64,000 nt of DNA from Candidatus Haliotispira prima (GCA_029867005.1 CP123443.1:1054001-1118000); one strand, 5' to 3'; counted from the first letter of the stretch, positions 24,466-33,859 are shown. Numbers and translations are program-made. The notes: a model not told the origin generated them from the letters alone.

Positions 24466-25499
24466 ATGAAACATCAAAAAATACTATTGACCGGCATGCC
24501 GGAAAACAGTAGAATATCCAATATCCAATATCCAATATCCAATATCACACTACTTTAGAAAACAAGCAGTTATTAGATCCTCTTCCAAACTTTTCCGGAC
24601 CTTTTTATTCATTTTTTTATCGTCTTTTACCACTATTTTTTCTGTCTGTTATCGGCGTGTCTTTACTCGGCTGTGCTCCATTGTCTGACACCAAGAGTCC
24701 GGACGACAGTGACCCGCCGTCCGCACCGAGCCCCACAAAATCCATTGCCGTCAATTATACGGGTCTGCACTACGTCCATTTCACGGCTGATGACCCCAAT
24801 CTGTCCGGAGACAAAACGGTCGGTTTTCTGATAACACCGGCAGACAGCAGCCCTTCTAAGGCCGAGGCTGAGACCAAGAAAGGCTACATCACCAGAAAAT
24901 TTACGGAAACCCAAAAGACGAGGGCCATCTTTATGTTCCTGCACGAGGGAACGGCTTACGATCTTACCACCGGCAGCACGGACATTCCGTTCACCACAGG
25001 TGCCACAGCCGGCAATACAAGTTTTGAAATAACGGACATATTGCAGGAGAATACATCGTACAAAATACGCATGTACGACGGAGAGGAAATATTGGAGAAA
25101 GCCTTTACCACCAAATCATTTTCTGACGGAGATGCAAGTTCAACAGGAGCTATTGCCTACATGGGCGGTTTGGTGGCAGCGACAAAAGCGGGTGTAGCCC
25201 TTACAATAGAACGAAAACCCGAAGAAATCATGATTGTTCCCTATGCGGACGATACTTATGGAGTAGATTCTATTGATTATTATGAGAATACTATACTACA
25301 AGGAAGTTGCTTTAGGGGTTCGGGTTGCGGAACGAATATCTCCGGGGCGTATGTATATGCTCTGAGAAGAGAAGACAATAAACTTGCTTCTATCGTATTT
25401 ATACTTTCTCCTCAAAGAAAGATAACGCCATCTAATTGGACTGTAAGAGAGGGGACAAGATCTGAGGTTGCTTATAATATCGAAATTATAAGCGAGTAG
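24466..25499 (+). CDS. Lipoprotein B of the second family, out of frame through a heptamer tract
   Basis: This is a close paralogue of the gene at 23149, with the same AAAGGAGTCACCCC-ATG leader, the same four-unit tract and the same frame offset. The lipoprotein frame runs from the tract to 25499 and contains a hydrophobic segment, lipobox LLGC, the linker DTKSPDDSDPPSAPSP and the family domain. Its main differences lie in a variable loop (DDTYGVDSIDYYENTILQGS) before the Cys-Gly motif. Five heptamers would give 346 residues. Without such a change only a 30-residue peptide ending in TAG is expected. The ~280 bp upstream are nearly identical to those of copies A and C, so the gene was duplicated with its regulatory region. 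Confidence 0.75.
24513..24547 (+). repeat. Heptanucleotide tract (AATATCC)4 + AATATCA, copy B
   Basis: Same unit, copy number and distance from the ATG (47 bp) as copy A. Confidence 0.92.
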
Positions 25500-25681
25500 G
25501 GAGGCGTAGGCTGGGTTGGCCGTACAATCATCAAATGATGGTGGAGAATGGTAGTGGTATGAGCCTGCTTTATAAACCTCCCTGGACTCCGGTAACGAAG
25601 ATAAGGAAGCTTATGCGCGTGTGCACCGCAATCCTCACGCGTTATAGTGGCCCGTACCCCAAGCTCAGGAATAAGTCTCCC

Positions 25682-25710
25682 TTGCCCAATTCTCTAAACG
25701 AATATACAAT
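25682..25710 (+). promoter_or_regulatory. Promoter of phase-variable lipoprotein C
   Basis: TTGCCC, 17 bp, TACAAT. The preceding C-tract is only three C, and the intergenic hairpin found upstream of copies A and B is reduced to a fragment here. Confidence 0.65.
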
Positions 25711-25747
25711 GACCCCCCAAATCTATTTTTAACAAAGGAGTCACCCC

Positions 25748-26775
25748 ATGAAACATCAAAAAATACTATTGACCGGCATGCCGGAAAACAGTAGAATATC
25801 CAATATCCAATATCCAATATCCAATATCACACTACTTTAGAAAACAAGCAGTTATTAGATCCTCTTCCAAACTTTTCCGGACCTTTTTATTCATTTTTTT
25901 ATCGTCTTTTACCACTATTTTTTCTGTCTGTTATCGGCGTGTCTTTACTCGCCTGTGCCCCATTGTCCGACACCAAGAATCCGGACGACAGTGCCCCGCC
26001 GTCCGCACCGAGCCCCGTAAAATCCATTGTGGTCAATTATGCGGGCCTGCACTACGTCCATTTCACGGCTGATGACCCCAATCTGTCCGCAGACAAAACG
26101 GTCGGTTTTCTGATAACGCCGGCAGACAGCAGCCCTTCTAAGGCCGAGGCCGAGACCGGGAAAGGCTACATCACCAGAAAATTTACGGAAGGCCAAAAGA
26201 CGAGGGCCATCTTTATGTTTCTGCACGAGGGAACGGCTTACGATCTTGCCACCGGCAGCACGGACATTCCGTTTACCACAGGTGCCACAGCCGACGATAG
26301 GAGTTTTGAAACAAGCGACATCTTGCAGGAAAATACGTCGTACAAAATACGCATGTATGACGGAGAGGAAATATTGGAGAAGGCCTTTACCACCAAATCG
26401 TTTTCTGACGGAGATGCAAGTTCAACAGGAGCTATTGCCTACATGGGTGGTTTGGTGGCCGCGACAAAAGCGGGTGTAGCCCTTACAATAGAACGAAAAC
26501 CCGAAGAAATCATGCTTGTTCCCTATGCAGACGATGCTTATGGAGGGCAACTCGTTAATTATTATGAGAATACCTTTCTACTGGCAGGTTGCTCCCCGAG
26601 TTGTGGAACGGGTCTGTCGGGGGCGTATGCCTATGCTCTGAGAAGAGAAGACAATAAACTTGCTTCTATCGTATTTATACTTTCTCCTCAAAGAAAGATA
26701 ACGTCATCTAATTGGACTGCAAGAGAGGGGACAAGATCTGAGCTTGCCTATAATACCGAAATTATAAGTGAGTAG
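25748..26775 (+). CDS. Lipoprotein C of the second family, out of frame through a heptamer tract
   Basis: The third tandem paralogue has the same leader, tract and frame offset. In the lipoprotein frame it has lipobox LLAC, the linker DTKNPDDSAPPSAPSP and the common domain. It differs most in the loop DDAYGGQLVNYYENTFLLAG and has CSPSCGTG where A and B have two extra residues, making it two residues shorter (344 in the ON state). The three genes differ little outside this loop, so the loop may be the exposed, selected part. It is predicted OFF at four units. The downstream boundary is the tRNA-Arg gene. No function is recognised. Confidence 0.75.
25795..25829 (+). repeat. Heptanucleotide tract (AATATCC)4 + AATATCA, copy C
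   Basis: Same unit, copy number and distance from the ATG (47 bp) as copies A and B. Confidence 0.92.
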
Positions 26776-26883
26776 GGGGGCCTGGTCTTGGTGAGGCCTG
26801 GTTCGACCCGGTAGTTCGTTGAGCCGGTTGGCAGCTGCGGTGATATAAGCGGACTCGCCAACCGGGAAACTTGGTGAAAAATA

Positions 26884-26957
26884 CGAACGATAGAGGATTC
26901 GAACCTCTGACCTCTTCCTCCGGAGGGAAACGCTCTATCCAGCTGAGCTAATCGTCC
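26884..26957 (-). tRNA. tRNA-Arg (anticodon CCG)
   Basis: Read on the minus strand, 74 nt fold into a complete cloverleaf: acceptor GGACGAT with ATCGTTC (one G-U pair), D-stem GCTC/GAGC, anticodon stem TTTCC/GGAAG with loop CTCCGGA (anticodon CCG), variable loop AGGTC, T-stem AGAGG/CCTCT with TTCGAAT. CCA is not encoded. Its 3' end points to the lipoprotein island, the side that integrating elements normally use. Confidence 0.95.
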
Positions 26958-27049
26958 AAATGAAAGCGAAACCGAAGCTCCAAACTTCCACTCGGGATTG
27001 TAATGTTGTCGCCCGTGATTGGCAAGCGTAATACAGCCGCGTTAGCATC

Positions 27050-28318
27050 TTATTGCAAACGCCGTGTCACCGAAGTTCCGGCAACTATGCCCTTTTGTTT
27101 CAAAGAAAATAAATATTTTAACCAGTGTATCCGGTAGACTCCCCCGGCCAGCGTGCTGTAAAACAATTCTCCGTTTCGGTAGGCGATCGTGCTGATATCG
27201 CTAAATTCCAGATTCCTCCCGCTATCCCACATGTACCATTTTTGGTCTTCCAGGTGGTAACCGGCCAAGCCACCCCGGTCATCGCCGAGAAAAACCCAAT
27301 CACCACTGTGTAACAGGGCACTAATGCGGTCACTGCGCAACAAAAAAGATTCGGAAGAAATCCGGTATGTCTGGCTGTTTTGGTAATTCCAGCGGAACAA
27401 ACCCTCTCCGGCACTGGCAAACCATAGCGAACTTCCGTCATTGACAATGTGGTTGACATGCTTCAGTTGGCCCAGAGTCGGCTCCAGATTTTGCAAGGGC
27501 TCGACTACGGAATTTTTCCGGCGGAACGCCCCTTGTTCGGCCGTACCCAAAATCAGCCCAATATCATTTTGGAATGCCAAGGCCACCACCGGGGAAACGG
27601 GGCCGTCCCGGCCAATACCCGGGCCGGATCCAAGCTGTTCTCCGATGGGGGAAATATCTCCGGCGAGAGTCCGATGCCAAGCCCCCTGCGTCAAAGAAGC
27701 GACAAACAAACCTTCCGAATTTTCCAAAAAATCGCTGACCGCCCCTGTCACGCCCGGCATTTGCAACCAGCCGCCGGCCCCCGTCTGATAGTTATAAAAT
27801 CGCAAACCTTGGTGCATGGCAAACCAGAATGCGTTGTCACTCTTGCGAATACGATAGACAACCTTGGGAACCAGCGAAGGTGCGTCTGCTTCCAGAGCAA
27901 ACCCCTCACCGCTGCTCAAACTCAGGCGGTAAATCCCGCCATTCCAAGTGCCCAACCACAAATCATCGTGGTCCAGATACATCGCCGAAACCTGCATATC
28001 CGCCAATTCGATATTGACAGACTCTACCTTTTGGCTAAACAGCCAAGTCTTGAGCAACCGGTAACTTTCGCGCCCCTCATCCGTGGTAATGTCTTCCAGA
28101 TTGGTTTGGTTCCAGGCATACAGTGCCCATTTTTTATCATCCTGTCGGAGAAACTCTTCCGCCTGTAAGATGCGCTCGTCCGGTTGCAAGCGGTCAATCT
28201 GCTGCCGGATGGAAAGAGGGGCACTCTTGCACTGCAAAAACAGTACGAAAGAAAACGGATATAAAATCAGACTGACGAGAACTGTCCGCAAGATTTTTTG
28301 TTTGGATTTATTCACCAT
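27050..28318 (-). CDS. Lipoprotein with beta-propeller-like repeats
   Basis: A start at 28318 (MVNKSKQK) is chosen because a signal peptide with lipobox LFLQC follows directly; the longer frame would overlap dut. The 422-residue protein has an N-terminal helical region and then repeats of the two-component-regulator-propeller type (DDLWLGTWNGGIYRLS, NAFWFAMHQGLRFYNYQTG, SSLWFASAGEGLFRWN, GELFYSTLAGGVYRI), about 40-60 residues apart. It probably forms a periplasmic or surface propeller that binds a ligand or protein. It has no kinase or output domain, and its partner is unknown. It lies downstream of dut on the same strand. Confidence 0.7.
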   Translation of the reverse strand: MVNKSKQKILRTVLVSLILYPFSFVLFLQCKSAPLSIRQQIDRLQPDERILQAEEFLRQDDKKWALYAWNQTNLEDITTDEGRESYRLLKTWLFSQKVESVNIELADMQVSAMYLDHDDLWLGTWNGGIYRLSLSSGEGFALEADAPSLVPKVVYRIRKSDNAFWFAMHQGLRFYNYQTGAGGWLQMPGVTGAVSDFLENSEGLFVASLTQGAWHRTLAGDISPIGEQLGSGPGIGRDGPVSPVVALAFQNDIGLILGTAEQGAFRRKNSVVEPLQNLEPTLGQLKHVNHIVNDGSSLWFASAGEGLFRWNYQNSQTYRISSESFLLRSDRISALLHSGDWVFLGDDRGGLAGYHLEDQKWYMWDSGRNLEFSDISTIAYRNGELFYSTLAGGVYRIHWLKYLFSLKQKGIVAGTSVTRRLQ

Positions 28319-28359
28319 AAAGAAAATCCAAAAAATTCCGGGCGACTTGCCGGCCGGCT

Positions 28360-28827
28360 CTAGTGGAGGCCGGAGGAGCCAAAGCCACCGGCCCCGCGTT
28401 CGGTTTCCGGCAATTGTGCCTCTTGGCAAAAAACCGCTTGCACAACCGGCGAGATGACCAGTTGTGCGATGCGATTTCCGTGCCGTATTTGAAAATCTTC
28501 CGGTCCGTGATTGATCAGGAGTATCTGAATTTCGCCGCGATAATCGGCATCAATAGTGCCGGGCGCATTCAATACAGTCACGCCATGTTTTGCGGCAAGC
28601 CCCGAGCGGGGCCGAATCTGAGCCTCATAGCCCGGAGGGAGGGCAATTTGCAGAGCTGTGGGTACCTTGGCAAAGCCGCCGACCGGCAAGGTCAGGCTGC
28701 CATCGTAGGGCTGCATATTTAAGGCTGCACGGAGATCAGCCCCGGCGGCCATAGCACTCTCGTGACAGGGCAGATCCAAATCTGCCCCATGCTCCAATAA
28801 GCGGCACGACAACGATATCTTCTGCAT
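28360..28827 (-). CDS. dut: Deoxyuridine 5'-triphosphate nucleotidohydrolase (dUTPase)
   Basis: It hydrolyses dUTP to dUMP and pyrophosphate, keeping uracil out of DNA and supplying thymidylate synthesis. The 155-residue protein has the trimeric dUTPase motifs in order: AGADLRA, PRSGLAAKHG, NAPGTIDADYRGE (catalytic Asp), RIAQLVI and the C-terminal glycine-rich RGAGGFGSSG. The length is normal. The ATG at 28827 follows GAGGAT; a TTG one codon earlier is less likely. It ends about 40 bp before the propeller lipoprotein starts. Confidence 0.95.
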   Translation of the reverse strand: MQKISLSCRLLEHGADLDLPCHESAMAAGADLRAALNMQPYDGSLTLPVGGFAKVPTALQIALPPGYEAQIRPRSGLAAKHGVTVLNAPGTIDADYRGEIQILLINHGPEDFQIRHGNRIAQLVISPVVQAVFCQEAQLPETERGAGGFGSSGLH

Positions 28828-28875
28828 CAAAATCCTCAGATTGACGGTAATGTGGCGGCAGGTGCCGCCATCGAA

Positions 28876-30231
28876 TCAGGAAATATCGGCCAGAATGTCC
28901 AGCGCAATTTGGCGGATTATGGCCGGGTAGGAAGTCACGGACACGTCGCGCAATACGGTCACTGTTTCGGTCCCGGAATTTTTGGAAACAAGCAGGGAAT
29001 ACATCAGTTGGCGCAGGATTCGCACATCCGCATAGTTGATGGAGTCAGAACGCTGCACAGCATTCAGCCGTACAATTTCATCCTGTAAAAACCGGATACC
29101 GTTCTCTGTTCTCAGCTTACCAATTGCCTGCAAAACCAACAGTTTGACATTTATATTGTCTGAATCAAGGTAGGATTGCTTTAACTGCTCGGAGGTTTCT
29201 TCTTCAAGACCTTCAGCACCCTTGTCCAGAAAATTATTGATAGTCTTGCGCAGAATTTCGGCCTCGATATTCTTGCTGTCCAGCGGAGGTATCGACCAAC
29301 GGGATTCGTTCATCCGTGTCAGCAGAGCCAGGTTGACCTTATTCCCAACTTCACTGCTGAAACCAAGTTCCTCATCGCCAATACTGTGAATAATTGTACT
29401 CAGATGGACCAAATTCGGAGTTCTCATTATAAAAGAGGCAAAGCCTTGTTCTACAGCTTCGGGATGGTCTTTCCGGAGCATTTTCATCAACCGGGATGCT
29501 TTATCGCGCACAATCTTGCTAAAGGGCCCGTACTTTACCTGAAACAAAACAGCAAAAGAGCCCGGGGCCTCAAGTTCGGCAAGAGCGTCTAAACAGCCGG
29601 CAGCCGAGTAATTCAAACCGTAGCTATCGCCGTCTCCATTTGTGGTCATAATATTATTGACATCTTCCAACCGTCTGGCGATATCTTCGCTGAAATCTTC
29701 CGCACCCAGCCGGCCCAAGGCGTAATTGGCCTTGCCCATGACGATGTTGTAGTCCAAATCAGGAATCAAAGCGAGCGCAATGACATTGGCAATCTCCGGG
29801 TTTTCCTGAGTAACCGTTTCAGTCTCTTCGGCGACCTTATCCAAGAGTAAGGACAGAATTTGCTCTGTGTGGATCGGGTCTCGAACATGCCTGTCCGCAT
29901 AAGAATATATCTGATCTTTCAGGATAAGCACATAACTGGAAGCCAAACCGGCCTGATCAGACTCTAACTCCATACTTTTGAGTAGTTCGAGCAAGCTGGC
30001 CGGGGAAAAGGTACCCGCAATGCGAAAGTAAATTTCTTCCCAGGCATTCTTGGCCACCGGCCTTGTTGTTCTAATTTGCAACATGCTTGATCCGCTCTCC
30101 CGAGCCGCAAGCGTGCCTGATGTTCCAAAAGTATGAAGTGCAACCAGCACACCCGGTAGCAAAAAGCAGATGACGCGCAAAGTCGGCAAAGAGTTTGCCA
30201 AGGCCAAACGTGGCCCTCCGTGAGTCTTCAT
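28876..30231 (-). CDS. Exported HEAT-like repeat protein
   Basis: A 451-residue protein with an N-terminal signal sequence (RVICFLLPGVLVALHTFG) and no clear lipobox. The rest is predominantly helical, with recurring motifs of HEAT-type helix pairs (NYALGRLGAEDFSEDIARRL, AAGCLDALAELEAPGSF, KLLVLQAIGKLRTENGIRFL). It probably acts as a periplasmic scaffold, though no partner can be named. The ATG is preceded by GGAGGGAACC, a strong ribosome site. It lies 48 bp upstream of dut on the same strand and may be co-transcribed with it. Confidence 0.65.
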   Translation of the reverse strand: MKTHGGPRLALANSLPTLRVICFLLPGVLVALHTFGTSGTLAARESGSSMLQIRTTRPVAKNAWEEIYFRIAGTFSPASLLELLKSMELESDQAGLASSYVLILKDQIYSYADRHVRDPIHTEQILSLLLDKVAEETETVTQENPEIANVIALALIPDLDYNIVMGKANYALGRLGAEDFSEDIARRLEDVNNIMTTNGDGDSYGLNYSAAGCLDALAELEAPGSFAVLFQVKYGPFSKIVRDKASRLMKMLRKDHPEAVEQGFASFIMRTPNLVHLSTIIHSIGDEELGFSSEVGNKVNLALLTRMNESRWSIPPLDSKNIEAEILRKTINNFLDKGAEGLEEETSEQLKQSYLDSDNINVKLLVLQAIGKLRTENGIRFLQDEIVRLNAVQRSDSINYADVRILRQLMYSLLVSKNSGTETVTVLRDVSVTSYPAIIRQIALDILADIS

Positions 30232-30402
30232 ATGGTTCCCTCCGTTTAGTAAAACTCCTAAACCAATGTAGTAAGATATATCTTCGACCTTGGCATTGTT
30301 CTGTTTTGAATATTACCCGTCCAGCCAATTTTGCAGCAATTTTGCTTCTTTTTCTTCTTGCGGCGTTTCCGACTGACTGCCAAAAGAAAGGCCGACAAAC
30401 TT

Positions 30403-31527
30403 TTAGATGCGAGGAAGCATATCCCGGTAATTTTTTTCCCCTCTTCGAATGGTGTCAAAAGTTTCCCGGATCAATTCCTCGGTGCAATCCCAGTCAATGC
30501 AGCCATCTGTGAGAGACACTCCGTATTGGAGTAAAGATTTCGGGTCACGATCCCCTCGGTGTTCCTTTGACGGGACATCTTGGCGACCACTATGGATATT
30601 GCTTTCGAGCATGACTCCGCGAATGGCTTTTTGACCCTGCATAAACTGAGTCAGAACATTGCGGCAAACTTCCGGCTGTTTGCCAAAATCCTTGTCGGAA
30701 TTGGAATGACTGCAATCCACGATAATAGAGCTGGGCAGGCCGCGTTTTTCCAAGTTCAAAACCGTTTGCCGTATGGTTTCGGCATCGTGATTCGGCCCGG
30801 AATTGCCCCCCCGGAGAATTAAGTGAGCATTTTTGTTGCCCTTTGTATCCAGCAAACAAAGTTCACCATCTTCGTCCACGCCCAGAAAAGTGTGGCCGGA
30901 AAAAGCGGCTTCCATACCGTTGATCGAATTGACAAAGGAACCATCGGTACTGTTCTTAAAGCCAACCGGCATCGACAGCCCGCTGGAAAGCTCGCGATGA
31001 ATTTGAGATTCGGTCGTGCGGGCCCCAATCGCAGCCCAGGAAATCAAATCACTGATAAACTGGGGCACAATCGGGTCTAAAACCTCGGTGGCCGCAGGCA
31101 AGCCAATGTCGTTGATGTCCAACAGGATTTTGCGGGCCAGGCGCAAGCCCTCGACCATATCATTGGAACCGTCCAAATGGGGGTCTATGATTAGACCCCG
31201 CCAGCCCTTGACGGTACGCGGTTTTTCAAAGTATACCCGCATCACAATCATGATATGCTCGGCGACTTCGTCGGCCAGTTTTTTCAAACGATGGGCGTAT
31301 TCCATCGCCAAATCGTAATCGTGGATGGAACAGGGCCCGGTGATAACCATTAAGCGTTGGTCTTCACGGTTCAACAGCCGGACAATAGCTTCCCGACTGT
31401 TCCGAACATGTTCAATTAATTTAGGGTTGCTTGGGTGCTCTTTTTTGTACTCAATCGGAGCTTTCAAACGTTTGCTGTGCAAGATATTGATATTTTCAAT
31501 CTTGCTGGTGGAGTATTGTTTTGACAT
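30403..31527 (-). CDS. 3-deoxy-7-phosphoheptulonate (DAHP) synthase, class I
   Basis: It catalyses the first step of aromatic amino acid synthesis, condensing phosphoenolpyruvate with erythrose 4-phosphate. The 374 residues show the AroF/G/H signatures: MVITGPCSIHD, RVYFEKPRTVKGWRG, GARTTESQIHRELSSG, LRGGNSGPNHDAE and DCSHSNSDKDF (metal and substrate residues). The start at 31527 follows GAGGG; the frame extends upstream without homology. It is of the feedback-regulated type, but which amino acid inhibits it cannot be read from the sequence. A divergent gene lies beyond a 760-bp gap. Confidence 0.92.
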   Translation of the reverse strand: MSKQYSTSKIENINILHSKRLKAPIEYKKEHPSNPKLIEHVRNSREAIVRLLNREDQRLMVITGPCSIHDYDLAMEYAHRLKKLADEVAEHIMIVMRVYFEKPRTVKGWRGLIIDPHLDGSNDMVEGLRLARKILLDINDIGLPAATEVLDPIVPQFISDLISWAAIGARTTESQIHRELSSGLSMPVGFKNSTDGSFVNSINGMEAAFSGHTFLGVDEDGELCLLDTKGNKNAHLILRGGNSGPNHDAETIRQTVLNLEKRGLPSSIIVDCSHSNSDKDFGKQPEVCRNVLTQFMQGQKAIRGVMLESNIHSGRQDVPSKEHRGDRDPKSLLQYGVSLTDGCIDWDCTEELIRETFDTIRRGEKNYRDMLPRI

Positions 31528-32285
31528 GCCCTCAATTCTAATAGGATGGCACAATTTCGTCCAGAATGAGGACGAAGAATGAGGTACTGTTTGGGACTTC
31601 TCTCTGCGTCTCCGGTTTGAAGCGTAACATACCCCGTAAAATAACATTATCTTTCCGCACAGATTTCTTATTGTAAAGTGTAGAATGATAAGTATACCCC
31701 AATTATCCTGTTTTTCTGTACGGCCAAAACAACTTGTAGAGACCTGCCCGGAATTATCAATATTATTTTTGATACAACACTTTAGAGTCTTTGAAGTTGC
31801 ATCCCTCCAACGGTCAGGGCTCTTCACCTACTCTTTACTTTGCCCTTATACGTACAGACTTTCCTTTTATGCTAAGGTTTATAACGTCTGTTCTCTGTTT
31901 ACCGGTGTCTACAGGTGTCGTATCCATCGACCTATGCACCACCGAAAAGTTTTTTTCCGTCTTTCTGTTTCTGTGAAATAAGAATGCACAATTTTGTAAA
32001 AAGTCGCCATTTTTATGGAGAAATCAAAATTTTCTTTGTGGGTGGTCCGCCTCAGAATATAGGACATGTACGGAGCAATCTGCCCTGTCACAAGACTCTG
32101 TCACGCAAAAAAATTTGTGACTTACGGCAAAGAAAAAAGCCGGAAGACGGAGGCCGGGATGGCCGTTGCTATCGTATGGAATGAATGACCATCTTGCAAT
32201 ACCGATAGTTTCTCGGTGTAATTCGGAGAAATACACGTTTCCAAGCTTGCCGTTTGGCAGGCTTGGAAAGAACAGATATGGTGAT
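31528..32285. other. Divergent intergenic region without a clear gene
   Basis: This is an AT-rich stretch between the DAHP synthase and the glycosyltransferase. Short open frames on both strands lack ribosome sites and any recognisable protein signature. It presumably holds the two divergent promoters, but I see no motif worth naming. Confidence 0.5.
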
Positions 32286-33785
32286 ATGCAGGAATACCTG
32301 AACTACCCCAAAATAAACAAATCTGTGCCCGGCACAGGAGTCGATGGCAGGAAAAAGTTACTGTTGCTGCATTGTGAATATTTGCAGAAGGCAGGTGAAG
32401 ACAGGGTTGTGGAAGAGGAAAGTGCTCTGCTGGAGCAACATTACCATTTGCTGCGCTTCATACGCTCCAACGAAGAACTGTTGGAAATGAACCGTTTGAC
32501 TCAATTGAAGAAAATGATCTGGAACCAAGCATTGTGCAACGAGTTACAGCAATTTCTACAGCAACACGAGCCCGATATTATCCATGTTCACAACACCTTT
32601 CCACTGTTCTCGCCGGCAATCTTCAGGGTCTTGGGCCGCTGGAAAAAACGTCTGTGGAAGCAGGGTAAACAGGTAAAAATCGTAATGACCCTGCATAATT
32701 TCCGCCTGCACTGTCCCCAAGCTTCATTGATGAGGCCGCTGCGCCGGAAGGGGAAAGTGATTGGCCGTAAGCTTTGCCAGCGTTGCTTTGCCAAAGGTGG
32801 TCTGAGCAAATTTCCGGGCCTTGGCTTCGTTTCGGCACTGCGCTCTCGTTGCTATCGCGATAGTCTGTCAATGACTTGGGCCATGGTTGGGATGCTGAGC
32901 CTGCATAGGCGTTTGCGTTCCTGGCACGACAATGTCGATATATATATATATTTAAATTCTGCCCAGAAAACTCTGCTGAGCAGAGTGGGGCTGCCCGAAG
33001 AAAAATTTGTTTACAAGCCCAATTTTTTGGCTGAGACAATTGAGACTCAGGCTGAAGAAGAAGTTTATACTGCGGAGACTCCCGAATTGAACAACAGTTT
33101 CCGTTTACTATTTGCCGGGCGGCTGAGCGAAGAAAAAGGTATACGTATTTTGCTGAGCTGTATGACGAAACTGCGCAAAGAATATGGCATTAGTCGGAAT
33201 ATCGAATTGCATATTGCCGGAGATGGCCCTCTGCGCCCGGAGCTGGAGAGTTTTATTGAAGATTATGAGTCAGCGGGTTGGCCCACGTCCGGCTCTTCTG
33301 CTAATGCAGCCGGTAGCTCGTCTTTGCGGATGACCCGGGAAGGCCACCCGCAAATCAGTATCCGGTATCTGGGCAAATTGGACAAAGATGCCCTGCAAAA
33401 CGAAATGAAATGGGCCCACTTTCTTCTCTTGCCTTCGATCTGGTACGAGGGCATGCCGATGATCCTGCTGGAAAGTTTGGCTCAGGGCAGGCCGGTATTG
33501 GGTTTCCGGCTGGGGGCCAACGCAGAAGTGTTGCACCATCAGGAAAACGGTATTCTGGCACCATTTTTCCTTGATGCACAGGCCGAACGAGGCTTACATT
33601 TGAGCCGGACATATTCTCCGGATGGCTTGGTCCAAAATCTTACCGCAGCGATAACGGAAGCCAACGTAATCAATCAGGAACGTTACTGCCAAATGTGCCG
33701 TGCGGCACGCAAGAGTTTTGAGACTCATTATACCGCCCGGAAAAACTTGGGGATTCTGCAAACCATTTACGAAGATCCCGTATAG
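32286..33785 (+). CDS. GT-B glycosyltransferase (family 4-like)
   Basis: It transfers a sugar from a nucleotide donor, probably to an envelope glycan or glycolipid. The start MQEYLNYP at 32286 is preferred; earlier codons look non-coding. The N-terminal acceptor-binding half contains PDIIHVHNTFPLFSP and MTLHNFRLHCP. The C-terminal donor-binding half has LLFAGRLSEEKGI, HIAGDGPLRPELE and the E-x7-E motif in EGMPMILLESLAQGRPVLG. A short low-complexity insert (GSSANAAGSSS) lies between them. The 499 residues are slightly longer than usual. Substrate and pathway are unknown, and it is not in a visible operon. Confidence 0.85.
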   Translation: MQEYLNYPKINKSVPGTGVDGRKKLLLLHCEYLQKAGEDRVVEEESALLEQHYHLLRFIRSNEELLEMNRLTQLKKMIWNQALCNELQQFLQQHEPDIIHVHNTFPLFSPAIFRVLGRWKKRLWKQGKQVKIVMTLHNFRLHCPQASLMRPLRRKGKVIGRKLCQRCFAKGGLSKFPGLGFVSALRSRCYRDSLSMTWAMVGMLSLHRRLRSWHDNVDIYIYLNSAQKTLLSRVGLPEEKFVYKPNFLAETIETQAEEEVYTAETPELNNSFRLLFAGRLSEEKGIRILLSCMTKLRKEYGISRNIELHIAGDGPLRPELESFIEDYESAGWPTSGSSANAAGSSSLRMTREGHPQISIRYLGKLDKDALQNEMKWAHFLLLPSIWYEGMPMILLESLAQGRPVLGFRLGANAEVLHHQENGILAPFFLDAQAERGLHLSRTYSPDGLVQNLTAAITEANVINQERYCQMCRAARKSFETHYTARKNLGILQTIYEDPV

Positions 33786-33859
33786 ACATTTTGGTAGACA
33801 TTTTTGCCCGAAAGAGCGAGGCTGTCGCTTGAAAATGGCCGTCGCCTGAAAATGCACTG

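Noticed and set aside
1-26780. Diversity-generating retroelement or integron explaining the variable genes
   Set aside because: No reverse transcriptase, integrase or template/variable repeat pair is present in the window; sharing of long blocks between genes points to homologous recombination.
26781-26880. Second tRNA or tRNA fragment next to tRNA-Arg
   Set aside because: The segment has a GGTTCGA-like motif and an inverted repeat but no complete cloverleaf.
27125-28168. Plus-strand frames opposite the propeller lipoprotein
   Set aside because: They lack recognisable motifs and ribosome sites, while the minus-strand frame has a signal peptide and repeated propeller motifs.
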